Source: Pyrenula massariospora
Lineage: Eukaryota > Ascomycota > Eurotiomycetes > Pyrenulales > Pyrenulaceae
Direction of reading: 5' to 3'
DNA length: 64,000 nt
NCBI GenBank assembly: GCA_021030905.1
Contig: JAGFMI010000009.1
Span: 372,001 to 436,000, forward strand
The stretch's first letter is position 1; each line of letters opens with the position of its first letter. Positions 12,297-24,500 of this stretch are shown in pieces. The position numbers and the translations under genes were made by a program. Under the pieces are notes generated by a model. That model made no database searches, was not told the origin of the DNA, and saw only the letters and a program-made list of their open reading frames with translations.

Positions 12297-12830
12297 ATTG
12301 AAGGGAAAAATTACAATGGTTCAAATAAGTCGACAAACAGCTAAGACAAGACTGAAAATAAAAAAACTTCAAAGAGCGAAAGATTTCGACATTTTTGATC
12401 ATTGATAATCTGCCCTAGTCAGCTGTTGCGAGGGAAAGTCTCCCAGCGCTGCGGCCAACATCCATGAAACAAGGCTCATCCAAGCCTATTTCGGATGTCC
12501 GGTTTGGGCTACGAGTAATGTGTATTGACACTCCGTGCACATCATCCTTGTGCAGTATTGGAGGCCAACAACCACCATGTCGTCGTTGATTTCCAATAAT
12601 CAACGGCAAGAGGAGTAGCGCGATCATAGAGGTCCACAGAGCATGAAGCTGTACATACAATATAAATGAAACTGTCTCTATGATAATCTAATCGAACAGG
12701 CGCGCCAAGCCTTCGGGCTTGGTTACGGCGGAGGAACGAAGCTTGGCGATGACGTGCCTTAATTGTGAAGCTGACCGGCGGATTATCCTTCGTCCGCCAC
12801 GCTAACGATGCTCCTGACACGAGTCCTACC
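12297..12830. other. divergent promoter region
   Basis: This stretch lies between the metallopeptidase-like gene (minus) and HET gene 1 (plus). A frame on the plus strand is open from a GTG at 12765, but the first in-frame ATG is at 12831. No specific site is recognised. Confidence 0.4.
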
Positions 12831-14840
12831 ATGTCCGACGCAACCGGCTCCTCAGAGCTAGCATTCGATGCGGACACACTTTCCGGGAAGAAGCTAATCA
12901 CCGGTGAACCATCCTCGCCACCGTTTGATAACTTCTATTCCCCGGCGAATACTCCCTTCTACGCCTGCAATCTCTACAAGCCATTAGACAGTGCCAAAAA
13001 AGAGTTCCGCCTGATCAGAGTTCTTGCCGGCGATGACGAAGCGCCGGTCTGCTGCGGGCTTGTGCAGAATGTCTCTTGGGAAGACCAAGGTCATAAGTAC
13101 CAAGCTCTTTCTTATTGCGCCGGCGATCATAGGTTGACGATCTCAATCGTAATCGATGGCCAGACCTTCAATGCATTCTCGGGTGCCGCGCACGCGCTGC
13201 GGACTGTGCAGAGAGCCTACATGGCGGAGCTTGAGCGACAGGAAGGTACGCCGCCACCGCTTCTGTGGGTGGACCAGATCTGTATCAACCAGAGTGATCT
13301 GGCGGAGCGCTCGGAGCAGGTCATGAGTATGTGGGATATCTATCGAGGTGCGTTCCGTGTCATAATATGGCTGGGTGGGGATGACGATGATCCTGGTGAG
13401 GGCTTGCGGCACATGCACAAGCTGGCGGAGATGTACAATATGTATATGGAGCTCGGTAGACAAAATCGAGGTGCGGATTACTGTGCGTCAGTGCTCGCTA
13501 TGTTGACCGAACAGCTGGTAAAATACAGTCCGGAAGCTAGCAACGACTACTCTGCGGAATTCGAGCTTGGATGGACGGGCATTCGTAAGATCTTACAAAG
13601 CCCGTGGTGGAAGAGATGTTGGATTGTACAAGAATTGCTTGCCGGTGAACAAAGAGCTGTGATCTATGGGAAGTCTTCGCTCTTATGGGAGAAGTTCATG
13701 ATAGCACTCGCGTTGGTGGAGCAGATGTATTGCGGTCTAAGTAGATCAATTGATAGTGATCCTCTTACAGACGAACACATACTGATGTCGAAGGTTGACC
13801 GCTTCGATTTGAGACCGATGAAGAAGCTGCTTGAGATTGAAAGAGATTGGAATGCAAGTACCACCATTGATATTAAAAATTTTCTGGATCGATTGAGAGA
13901 CTTTGAGTCCTCCGACCCAAGAGACAAGATTTATGCAATACGCGGACTAGTGCGGTCCGATTACGGCATATTACCCGACTACTCCGAATCGAATACAATG
14001 ATAGAAGTACTTATTAAAATGGCCCAGCAAATAATTAGTGTTGACGCAAGCCTCGAAATTCTTCTATTCGTCGAGGCGAGGACACGTCAACAAGTTCCAA
14101 TGCCCACGTGGGTACCACAGTGGAGCTCAAGGAATGAAGACAGAGGGTTTCATTCAAGAGGCCGCAGAGTTATCACTATTGTCTTGGACGACTGGAGGAA
14201 AGGAAAATACTGCGCTACTGGTACATTTCGAACAGGAATTAAATTGATGAGATACTCCAGCGTTCCCAAAAATGTTCTTGTTGCTCAAGGTATTATACTT
14301 GGTCCAATAGCCGAAGCGGGCGCATTGGGCGACGTACAACAATACCCTACTTCATTGGGGGCGGTCATTGATGAATGGAAAAGCATAGCGGCAGCTGAAA
14401 CAGACACCAGCGACGTATATGGTAAAGCTATTCATGAAGCTCTTCTTGAAATGCTGTCGGAATTACTAGCAGAAAGGCCAGCGAAAGAGGTGGATCTCAC
14501 TTCATTCAAAGAGGCTCTATATCATGAGTTAGAGCACGATAATCACACTAAGCTGAGAATGCCTCTCGAAGAAGTAGCGTCACTGTTAGTGTGGTCGAGC
14601 ATCGGCAATCGACGATTTTTCCAATCACCATCTGGTCATGTCGGGTTGGCTCCAGTAAACGTACAACCAGAGTACTTGCTTTGCATTCTGTTCGGTTGCT
14701 CTCTGCCCTGTGTCCTCTGCAAAGTGGGATCTCACTATGCTTTTGTTGGCACAGCGCACATCCATGGCCTGATGCACGGAGAGGCTATTGACATGATGCA
14801 GAAGGGACTGCTCAAGAGCGAAACTATATCCATCATATGA
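12831..14840 (+). CDS. HET-domain protein 1
   Basis: One intronless frame of 669 aa from ATG 12831. HET motifs are in order: QALSYCAGD at about 92-99, LLWVDQICINQSDLAERSEQ around 144-163 with VIIWLG after it, SPWWKRCWIVQELL, and DPRDKIYAIRGL. The C-terminus ends with the usual module of unknown function near HIHGLMHGEA. HET domains mediate heterokaryon incompatibility and programmed cell death in filamentous fungi, where they act as effectors with TIR-like features. One oddity is that the highly conserved Trp of the (V/C)WGD motif is Ala here (residue 97, codon 13119-13121). The acidic run GGDDDDPGEG follows the IIWLG strand. No frameshift is seen. Confidence 0.88.
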   Translation: MSDATGSSELAFDADTLSGKKLITGEPSSPPFDNFYSPANTPFYACNLYKPLDSAKKEFRLIRVLAGDDEAPVCCGLVQNVSWEDQGHKYQALSYCAGDHRLTISIVIDGQTFNAFSGAAHALRTVQRAYMAELERQEGTPPPLLWVDQICINQSDLAERSEQVMSMWDIYRGAFRVIIWLGGDDDDPGEGLRHMHKLAEMYNMYMELGRQNRGADYCASVLAMLTEQLVKYSPEASNDYSAEFELGWTGIRKILQSPWWKRCWIVQELLAGEQRAVIYGKSSLLWEKFMIALALVEQMYCGLSRSIDSDPLTDEHILMSKVDRFDLRPMKKLLEIERDWNASTTIDIKNFLDRLRDFESSDPRDKIYAIRGLVRSDYGILPDYSESNTMIEVLIKMAQQIISVDASLEILLFVEARTRQQVPMPTWVPQWSSRNEDRGFHSRGRRVITIVLDDWRKGKYCATGTFRTGIKLMRYSSVPKNVLVAQGIILGPIAEAGALGDVQQYPTSLGAVIDEWKSIAAAETDTSDVYGKAIHEALLEMLSELLAERPAKEVDLTSFKEALYHELEHDNHTKLRMPLEEVASLLVWSSIGNRRFFQSPSGHVGLAPVNVQPEYLLCILFGCSLPCVLCKVGSHYAFVGTAHIHGLMHGEAIDMMQKGLLKSETISII

Positions 14841-15172
14841 GTTCGCGTCGTAGATTACGTATCGGGAAACTTTATCTGGGTCTGATCCCACTAGAACGTG
14901 GTTTAGATGGCGATGGTTGTCAACGTACGTATGGATGTTACATGGGGAGAGTATGATGGATTCATTAGTTGAGTTGATATTGGTTCGTATGCTGGTTATA
15001 GATGGCTTGGTCGACGGTGTTATGCGCATCTCCCACATATACCCGCGTTAGTCTCCCTCGCTAGATTTCATTTTATACTATGCCTCTTACCCTTTCATCT
15101 CTGTTCCAACCGTCCTCAGACACCAACCATCCCCATTCCCATCCTACCAAAACCCCAACCCCTTCCCCTTCC
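14841..15172. other. intergenic between convergent genes
   Basis: This stretch holds the 3' ends of HET gene 1 (plus) and the MFS gene (minus). Around 15080-15170 it is pyrimidine-rich on the plus strand. No terminator can be named. Confidence 0.4.
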
Positions 15173-17019
15173 CTACTCCAGCCGCCTCTCCACAATCCAA
15201 ATCGCGGCCAACGCCGCAAAAAAACTCACACCCGCCATAAACCCAAATCCATTCCGCATCGCGAGCCCGTAGCACTTCCTCACCACCTCCGCCACCGCCG
15301 GCTCCAACGTCTTGATATAGTCCAAGCTCTCCCTCACACCCGCGACGATGTGCTCCGCGTCTGAACCGTGTTTAAGTGCGTCCTCGAGGTACGCGCGTAG
15401 GGACTGCTGGACGACGGTGGCGCTGAGGGAGACGCCGACGACAGAACCGAGCGAGCGGAAGAGGTAGGAGCAGGCGGTGGCGACGGCTTGGTCTTGCGCG
15501 GGGGCGTTACGGACTGGGTAGATTGCGATGTTAGAGGTGTAAGATCAAAGAATAGAGTGTGTGAGGGCTTACTGAGGGCAATGAGCGTGGTTGTTACGCC
15601 GACGCCGTTGCCGAAGAAGGAGACCATCATGGCGAGGATGAGGAAAGGATAGCTGTTAGTGACTAGACCGGTGAAGAGGATGATGCAGAACGTTGCGAGC
15701 GCCATTATCGAGTAGAAGGAGAGGGTGATCCAGTAGTATCTGCCAGTTTTCTTCATGTACCAGCCCCCAAAGAGCGAGCCACAGACTCCTGAGGCGGACG
15801 CAGGAACCAGGCGCAATCCGGATTCTGTTGCGGGGTTCTTGTTCACAGCCTGGAAGAATAGGGGTATGTAGTAGAGGACTGCCATCAAAGCAGCGAAGCT
15901 GAAGAAGTTGCATAAGTAGCTAGCAACAAGATCTCGGTTGAAGATAATATGACCCGGCGCGAAGGGTTCGGCAGCGTACTTGATCTCCACGAGGATGAAG
16001 ATGGCTGAGAGAACAACAGAGGCTACCAAGGAGAGGTAGGAGATAGGCTTCGACCATGAGACATTGCTTCCACGGTCAAGACCGAGAAGCATGCCGAATA
16101 CCGCAAGGACCAGGAAGAAGGCGCCTAAGAAATCGATGCGGCGTAGGTTATCTCTCCAGCGACTTTTGTCTCTCTTCGGGAGATTTAGGAAGAAAATCAC
16201 AACAATAAACGCTAATAGACAAAGGGGAACTTGGAAGAGGAACGCCAATCTCCAGCTCAAATAGTCGGCGAATATTCCACCCAATGGAGCACCACAGGCC
16301 GCGCCAGCAGCGAAGACGATATTGATGATGCCTTGCCATACGCCGCGTTCTTTAAGAGGGACTATGTCGCTCATCAGAATACTCACGACTGTGGTCATAC
16401 CACCTCCGCCAATACCCTGAAATACCTGGAAATGCTGTTAGCGGGCTACGCTCAGAGATATCAGAGAAAAGAGCTACCCGTGCGGCGATGAGCTGCTCGA
16501 TGTTCTGAGCTAATCCGCAGAACAGACATCCAATGCCGAAGATTGCATAAGCCCAGAGTAAGCAGCTCTTCCGGCCGAAGATGTCACTCAGCTTGCCATA
16601 GAGAGGTTGAAAAGAAGTAAGAGTAAGGAAATAGGCGGTAGCAATCCAGGAGGTCGTTTGCAGAGCATGAAGCTCGCTTCCAATTTTTCCATAGCTGGCG
16701 ACAATGATTGTCTGATCAGCCGCTGCAAGAAATATCTACTAAGCGTTAACATACGAAGTCCGATAAAGGTAATTATACGAACACCTATCGAGATGGTTGG
16801 GACAATATATTTCAATCGCTCCCTGACCTCTGGCATTCCTGCAAATTGAGCCTCTCGATCGACATCTCTTGATTCTTGTCTCTCAACATCGGCGCCAATT
16901 GACGAAGCCGCGTCTGCAATGTCGCCATTTTCGATAGAGCCATTGACTACCTTAGATACTCCATTGGTATGCCCGTTCAGCAGCGGCGAGGTCTCCGACG
17001 CCGACTCCCTCTCTGCCAT
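15173..17019 (-). CDS. MFS transporter, vacuolar basic amino acid (Vba/Fnx1)-like, 14 TM
   Basis: Four exons on the minus strand (17019-16783, 16735-16478, 16425-15573, 15513-15173) total 562 aa. The cytosolic N-terminus has SETSPLLNGHTNG, typical of this subfamily. Then come IFLAAADQTIIVASYGKIG, TSWIATAYFLT, GKLSDIFGRK (MFS motif A), the VFQGIGGGGM segment, and SDIVPLKERGVWQG. The C-terminal exon has DQAVATACSYLFRSLGSVVG. Vba and Fnx1 proteins are drug:H+ antiporter-family members that move basic amino acids into the vacuole; the substrate here is inferred from similarity only. The first intron uses a GTTCGT donor, chosen because it restores the conserved ISIG-IFLAAAD junction. The gene appears intact. 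It is convergent with HET gene 1. Confidence 0.85.
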
Positions 17020-17429
17020 AACCACGTGCGATGGATTAAGAGCTCCGGCGTGCCATGATGCAAAGACCCGGGAAGAAAATCCATGAAGCTTATTATGCGG
17101 GCAGCTAGTCGATCATTTCTTTAACCAGAAGTAGTAGGTAAAGATTGGGGATCCATCGGGGGGGCGAAGACTCGTGCGGGAATCTCCAGCGGATCTCGGC
17201 TTTTTCGGGCGGTTCTAAGGCCGATTGGCTTCGGCGTCCGGTCGATGGTCTGTGCATATTAGAATACGATCGTATTTAGACTTTAACATCGATAGTGAAC
17301 CGTGGACCGAAAGGGAGAACTTCTATTACAAAACAAGAAAATTGCCTGCTAGAGGGCATGGATAATTGAATTCGAGGCTCGTCGGTTGATCCTACAGCTC
17401 AACAACAAAAATGACTACCAGCCCACGGG
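17020..17429. other. intergenic
   Basis: Promoter side of the MFS gene and 3' side of the aminopeptidase gene, both on the minus strand. No motif is recognised. Confidence 0.35.
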
Positions 17430-18782
17430 TCACGATATCACCTTCTCCCCATTTTTCACGCCATTCTCCGCTGGTCCATCCTTTGCAACCGGCATCGCGA
17501 CCGCACCTCCTGGCGAATTAGCCTGCCGGGCGGTCAGAACCTCAACGCCCGTTTCCGTTACCAACAACGTGTGCTCGAATTGCGCGGTTCGACTACCATC
17601 CACCGTGACACTAGTCCAGTCGTCTGGCCATGTCTTGTCGCGATAGGAGCCCAGGCTGATCATAGGTTCGATGGTGAAGGTCATCCCCGGTTTCGCAGTA
17701 CCCACGGCTTTGTTCTTTGCATAGTGAGGCACGTTTGGGGCACAGTGGAAGAGCGTATTGATGCCATGCCCGCAATACGTTTTGATCACACTGCAGCCAC
17801 GGCTCTTGGCATGCTTCTCAATCACATTGCCAGGGTCTCGGAAGAGCATGCCCGGCTTAACGATCTCGATGGCCTTTTCCAAGCATTCGCGTGAAGTCTC
17901 CACAACACGAACTGCATCTGGGTCTGCAAGAGCCTTATCACCAACATAGTATGTCTCGTTGAGGTCACCGTGATAGCCGCCGTGATACAATGTCACATCC
18001 AAATTGATGATATCCCCATCCAAGAGTACTCGCTGATCAGGTATGCCATGACAAATAACCTCATTCGGGGAGGTGCAGACGGACTTGGGAAAATGAACGT
18101 AGTTGAGCGGGGATGGGTAAGACTTTGGGATGTCAGTGGCATACAAAGTCGGATCGCAATTGAACCTACATTTCGTTCTATGCAAGCTTCGTGCACGACT
18201 TTGTCAATATGGTCTGTTGTAACCCCAGGTTTGACCTCCCTTGCCGCAATATCTAGGACCTCTCTTGCAAGTTTGCAGACCTTCCTCATGCCCTCTTGGC
18301 CCTCTTTGTCAAGAACAGCGATCTTGTTCCGGCCGACTACGCTGTACCTTGGCTGCCCATCTTTGTGCCATTCTGGTTTGACGATCGAGTCTGGGATTTT
18401 TCTTCGTTCGGACAGGGGGTAGACTGGCCGGAGGGAGCCTGTGAACGGGAATGTGGGGAAAGGGTTGTAGAGGCCAGATTCTGGATCGGGTTCAGAAACA
18501 ATCTTCGGTGGAATAAACTTGCGAATAGGATTGCGCGTACTTTTGTGTAATGTTTTGTGCTCACTCTAGACACCTGAATTAGCCTTCTGACCATGCGAAA
18601 GGGTGCGATTATGCACCTTACTAAGAGTCAAGGAAGCCTACCCAGCTCCGCTTGAAGCACTCGTTTGAGCAGAAAGCGCTGTCTATGCCCATCTTCAAGC
18701 ATGTTGGGCATTTGAGACTGCTGACATTATTCTCGCAATTGAGGCCAGGACACTTTCTGGGCTCGTCCGCCTTTGCGTCCAT
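17430..18782 (-). CDS. MAP1: methionine aminopeptidase 1
   Basis: Three exons (18782-18642, 18565-18170, 18122-17430) give 409 aa, the usual size. The enzyme removes the initiator methionine from nascent proteins at the ribosome. The N-terminus carries the zinc finger typical of eukaryotic MetAP1, with Cys11, 16, 25, 28, 38 and 42. All five metal ligands of the pita-bread fold are present: Asp221 (INLDVT), Asp232 (HGDLNET), His298 (YCGHGIN), Glu331 (FTIEPM) and Glu362 (QFEHTLL). The substrate-pocket segment [21 protein letters not shown] is also intact. The C-terminal tail after the catalytic domain ([12 protein letters not shown]...) is extended and not conserved. Both introns have clear donors and acceptors and keep the phase. 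Confidence 0.96.
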
Positions 18783-19124
18783 CTTGAAGTCTTCAGATGT
18801 TTCCGTTCGGAGGGACGGTCAAGGACCGAGGCTGTTTCGTAGAGATGATTCTTGGCCGGCGTGAAGGTAATATTTTAACAGATAGATATCTTGGACCTGT
18901 AGCTACAAAGACTGATTAGAGAACATTGACAGGTTTCAAAGTTTGGGAGTAGCTATCATTCGGACGCAGGCGAACTTCCCACCTCATTCTTCCAGACTAG
19001 GATCAGCCAAACGAGGCAGGTCTGCCGATCAGCTCTCACGTGAGTATCAATGTTGTCAGAACATCCACGCCTCGAGAAATCTAAGGCTCAATAGTAACCA
19101 ATTACTCGTTAGTGTTTAAACAAA
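18783..19124. other. divergent promoter region of MAP1 and BNA4
   Basis: The two genes start 342 bp apart on opposite strands, so this stretch must hold both promoters. I recognise no specific site. Confidence 0.45.
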
Positions 19125-20845
19125 ATGTCGAAAGTTATTTCAAAGCAGAAGGTGATTATTGTTGGTGCCGGCCCTGTGGGGTCGCTTGCAGCTCTCTACG
19201 CAGCGTCGAGGGGAGATGACGTGGACGTGTATGAACTCCGGGGAGGTGGGTAAACATTGTATTCTTTGTCGACCTGTTTAAGCTCTCTTTCGGGGATATT
19301 TGTCCTTTCATATTTTTATTTAGAGCTGGTGGAAATCTTCTTGATGAAGCCGGCTCCAGCCTCATATCTTCTCCCTCCGTGATTGCTTTCCTATCGTAAT
19401 AGTATGATTTTTTCCGGACATGTCCGCAATGTTTTGTTTAATGAGGATACGTACTCATGGGAAGCTTTATAGACCTTCGAGAAGAGATGACAACACCATT
19501 AAACTTCACTAAATCTATCAATCTTGCTTTGTCCGAACGAGGCATCCATGCCATGCGCTCCTCTTCCCGTCCTGACTTAATATCGTCCATTCTGTCCTCT
19601 ACCATACCTATGCACGGCCGTATGGTCCATGGCAAATCATCGAAAGGCAAGCCGATTGCTAGCGCGCAATCTTACGACGCCCATGGCCGTTTCATAAGAG
19701 CTGTCGATCGTGGTCTTCTCAACAAGCGTCTTCTCGACGAGTTACAGAAACTACCAAACGTGACCTTCCACTTCCACCACAAACTTACCGGCGCCGATTT
19801 CAAGCGTAATCTTGCCTGGTTTGAAGATATCTCATCTGAATCTAGTCCTTCAAACAGTCGTCGCCCAGAGATAGAGATCTCTTTCGACCTTCTCCTAGGA
19901 GCCGACGGCGCCCACTCTATGACACGTCACAACCTTATGAAACATACCCGAATTAACTATTCCCAGGAATACATCGACACATTATGGTGCGAATTCCACA
20001 TCACTCCGACCCCTGCCCCCTCGCCAACGTATCGCCTTCCGCCGAATTACCTTCACATTTGGCCTGGCGGCACCTTCATGTTCATTGCGCTCCCCAACCC
20101 AGATAAATCTTTCACCTGCACGCTCTTTGCGCCCTCTCATGTGTTCGACCACCTCTCTGCCTCCCCAAAGTCTAATCTTTCCCGCTTCTTTGCCATGCAC
20201 TTTCCTGGCGTAACCCCGGATCTCCTTTCTTCTTCTGACCTTACATCCCAATTCACAAGCAACCCGCATCTGCCTCTCCTCAGCCTCAAAGCTTCACCTC
20301 ACCACGTCAGCTCCAGCGGCGTCATACTCGGCGACGCCGCTAATGCCATCGTACCCTTCTATGGCCAAGGCATGAATGCAGGCCTCGAATCCGTGCGGAT
20401 CCTTTTCTCCTTCCTCGACTCTAGAGGCGTCTATGCCGCGTCAAGTCCCGCTGCTCAAGCCATATCCCGCGAAGCTGCACTATCCGCTTACTCGGCCCAG
20501 CGCGTTCCAGATACTTATGCGATTGCAGATCTAGCGCTCGAGAATTACCACGAGATGCGCTCAGGCGTAACAAGTAGAGCGTACAAGGCGCGGAAGGCGA
20601 TAGAGGAGGGCCTTGATCGGTGGTTACCGGTATTAGGGTGGAAGACGCAATACAGTCGGGTAAGTTTTGGCAATGAGAGGTACAGCGTTGTGAGAGAGCA
20701 GGCAAGGAGACAAGGATTGGTGTTTGCTTGGGTGGCAAGGGTTAGTGGTGTAGGGATTCTAGGCTTGTTAGTTCTTCTGGTCAAACGGCTTGGGACGAAG
20801 CATGGATGGTGGGAGTTCTTGAAAATTGTGTTTGCTGAGCCATGA
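19125..20845 (+). CDS. BNA4: kynurenine 3-monooxygenase
   Basis: Two exons (19125-19245, 19473-20845) give 497 aa. This flavoenzyme hydroxylates L-kynurenine to 3-hydroxykynurenine with NADPH and O2 at the mitochondrial outer membrane, on the route from tryptophan to NAD. The dinucleotide-binding motif [10 protein letters not shown] is at 10-19. The first splice site regenerates the family motif YELRGDLRE, followed by INLALSERG. The FAD-site motif [10 protein letters not shown] and the second one, [20 protein letters not shown], are both present. A hydrophobic C-terminal segment ([14 protein letters not shown]) fits the known membrane anchor. The single intron (227 nt) is the longest I assign here. 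The gene is intact. Confidence 0.94.
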
Positions 20846-21509
20846 TCCACAGAAGCGTCAACACAGAACTAAGAATATCATCTAGTTCAAGCCGTAGTAG
20901 ACGATATATCATGTATCTTTGGAAAGCCTCTACAACGCTCGTGGCTGGCTTGCAAGTCCCCAGCGCCCCAACCGACTTTGATTGAGCGATGATCGCAGGA
21001 AAACTTCCGTAAACGGTTAGACTATTTCCTAGTTCAGCCTAAAATCATTGGATAGCTCGTGTTATGCTTTTGCTTGGCTTATTAGAGACGCGCCTACTTC
21101 CTCGCAATGTTCCTTCTGGGCGACGCAGCTTATGTTGGCGTCACTGCTAAAAACCATCTTTGATCATAGGACCGGCTGGCATTTCACAATGGCTTCGCAA
21201 CCTATTAACCGTGGCGCTCGTTTTCTAGCCGTGACACGCTCTTTGAGAATGAGCATAGACGGTATCAGGGTCATGCAGCATCCCGCTAGCTGTGCGAGCT
21301 TAGTGAGGCAGAAAGCGAAGAGACTGGCTTCTTGTAATGGAAACTGATAGGTTCGGGAGACGCATCTTCAATTGACACCGACGTAGGGACTGCGGGGTGT
21401 GTGAGCCAGCACCTTGCAAGTATGGAAGCCTACTTTTGCAAGACCAATATATCTTTTGATGCTTGTTTCGATGGTATAGAGAAGGCAATCTTTACCATAT
21501 CATATCCTC
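20846..21509. other. intergenic
   Basis: A 99-codon plus-strand frame at 21048-21347 lacks any domain or splice support, and I do not call it. Nothing else is seen. Confidence 0.4.
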
Positions 21510-24500
21510 ATGGCAATGGAGGTACCAACGAAGCCAAAGAGACAACATCACCGATCCAATCTAAAGACTTGGTTTAAAAGGTTTCACGCATCTTCTTCTA
21601 ATCCAATCAAAAAGTCCCGTTTCCCCGACGAAGAAAAACGCTCCTCTGCCATCAACTTCACTTTAGACACAGGATCGAACATCTCTTCTCCAGATGCTCA
21701 CCCAACACATTCGCGAAATTTCGATCAAGGCGATAGATGTGGACCAGAAACCGAACAAAATCGTCAAAGTCAAGCTCCTGGAGCTATAGGCGCGAAGAGC
21801 GATGGACGCCAGCCTTCATTATCAGCGCTTACAACGGCTCATGCAGGTCTATCATCACTTTTCGCGACCACAATATGTGAGCCTTTAGGCTCAGCCCCGT
21901 CTTCGGGAGATGAGCAGTCACCCAATGCAAAGCCTTCAGTGTCCTTCGAACCTCAAAAGGAGGATCCATGGTTTGTGGCCTTCAATCGGCTGAATGATGA
22001 GCAACAATTTAGCCTAGATGCCTATACAGCCTCAAACACAGGAAGCAACTCCACGGTTTCATCGCTTGCTCAATTAAGTGAGGTCGTCCAAAAAAAGCGC
22101 GAGGAATGCGAGAAACATAGCTGGAAGGTCACCGTCAAGGGCAAAGAGCATATTGTCCGAGATGTAGCCCGCAAGTTCATTGATCGACTACAGCAATTTA
22201 AGGAAGTTGGTGACATGGCTATGGGCTTCGATGTTGGCTATGCGGCGATACCATGGGCGGTGCTACGATTTTGTCTCCAGGTATGGGTTTCAGTTGCTTA
22301 CTCGGTCATAATGAGGCAATTGACATCCAGACAGGCGGCGTCAGCCGAACAAGAACAGTTTGGAGCTCTTCTTGTTGGGACCGAGAAAGTGGCCCAGCTT
22401 ACGAGTAGATGCAGTGTCTATGAAATGCTTCTCCAGTCTCACCGGCCGTCAAACGACCTCGATAAAAAAGCTGTACACAACTTCAATGCAGCTTTGACAA
22501 ACCTATACGAGACAATTCTCAAATTTTTGAGCAAGGCACTGAAACTTTATGACAAGTCCGGTCCTTCAAGAGCCTGGAATGCCTTCATCAATCCAGGTGA
22601 AGTGTCAAAGTTCCTCAAAGCATGCGATCCGCTCGAACATCAAGTCGACGTCGAGTACGAAAATTGTCATCGATTATATCTACATTCACACCTTGACAAT
22701 ATGGATGAAAAGTATTCAAAACTACAGGAAATTTTGTCCGACATGCGAAGTCCACTTCTCCGTGCCGATAAGAGGCTGTCAGCGATGTGGCAACAATCCA
22801 CCAAGGATCGTCAAGAAAAGATTCTGAAGTGGGTTTCAAAAATCCCCCACGGAACGCATCATTTGGCGGCTAAGGACGAGCGTACCGAAGGGACTGGTAG
22901 TTGGTTAATCAAACACAAGACATTCAAAGAATGGCGAGACTCTAGTGCATCGCTAATTTTGTGGCTTCATGGAATCCGTAAGTTTGTAAAAAGGATTTAC
23001 TTCATACATTGATCATTTGTGCAGCCGGGGCTGGAAAGACAAAGCTCATATCAACTGTCATCGACGAGATGCAGGCTACTTTAAGTGGTCAGGAGAATGA
23101 TGAGGCTTTTGCTTACTTCTACTGTAATCGCAATGCCGCGGACCGACGGGATTTATCAGTGATCATTTGCAGCTTCGCCCGCCAGCTCTCCATCTCCCAA
23201 AGGGACCAAGGAATTCAAAATCTGACTGTCGAAATGTACGAAAAATTTGAAGCAAGAGGCTATGACACAACAAATGCCAGTTTCGCTGAATGTACTAGTC
23301 TCCTCCGTGCTTTTGTCAATACGTTTCCTCAAAGCACTTTTATCCTGGATGCACTGGACGAATGTGATTCCAAAACCCGTGGCAGAATGATTGATGTGTT
23401 TGATGATCTTATTCAAAATTCCACAAACCCCGTCAAGATTCTCATATCAAGTCGTGCAGAGGCAGACATTCAAGATCGTTTTCAAGGAGGCCCGAACGTT
23501 CAAATTCAAGCGACTGACAACCGAAATGACATCACAGCCTTTGCCGAAGAACAGATCCACCGCAATCACATGTGGCGTAAGAAAATACCAGTAGATGTAC
23601 AGAAGAAAGTGATTGAATGCCTTCATGAAAAGAGCAATGGAATGTTCCAATGGGCTGTCCTCCAGATGGACCAGCTACTAAAGCTACGACGACCAAGTGA
23701 GATTCTCGACCGTCTTGGGAAGCTCCCAGAATCATTGAAAGGTGCATACGACGAGATTCTTGACCAAATAAGGGCTCAAGCTGGCAGTGCTCCTGCAATT
23801 GCGGAGCGTGCTTTTCAATGGCTCCTGTACTGCCATCGGCCTTTGCATCCAGCAACTCTAATTTCTGCTGTCTGTCAGGACCCTGAAAAAGATCAGCTCG
23901 ATGCCGTCGACATCGATATCAACGACCTTCATACTTTCTGCGGCAATCTGATCATTACAGAGCGTTTAACTGAAATTTGCCGCTTCTCTCATCTATCGGT
24001 CCAGGAATACTTTGAGAATGTCTGGGAACCCCGCCGTTCCCACAGCAAAATTGCCAAAATTTGCCTCAGAACTCTACTGGACGATGCCTTGTTAGATGTG
24101 ATTGAACGAGGGGAGACAACGATCAGCAGCGACACGATAAGAGACCGCCCACAATGTTCAGACTGGCTACAGAAAAATCATAGAATGAAATTTTCAAGTG
24201 ATCTGAAAACTTGGAAAAACTTTCTCGATTATGTCGACAATTGTTGGTATCTTCATTGCAACGAGCATAGTGGTGTTGAACTAGACACTTCCTTGCTCGG
24301 CCTTATAAATCAATTTTGTAAACCAATGACGTCTAGCTACTACCAATGGCAGTCAAGGCTCGTATCAGATATTCCTTATCCACTCACTCTGCCGGATGTA
24401 GTTTCCGAAGTCTGTTCTCTTGGATTCCCCGAAGTACTCCAAACTTGGTACAACGATGGCTTCCGCGACTTCAATCGCACCGATACTGGTGGTGAGCCTT

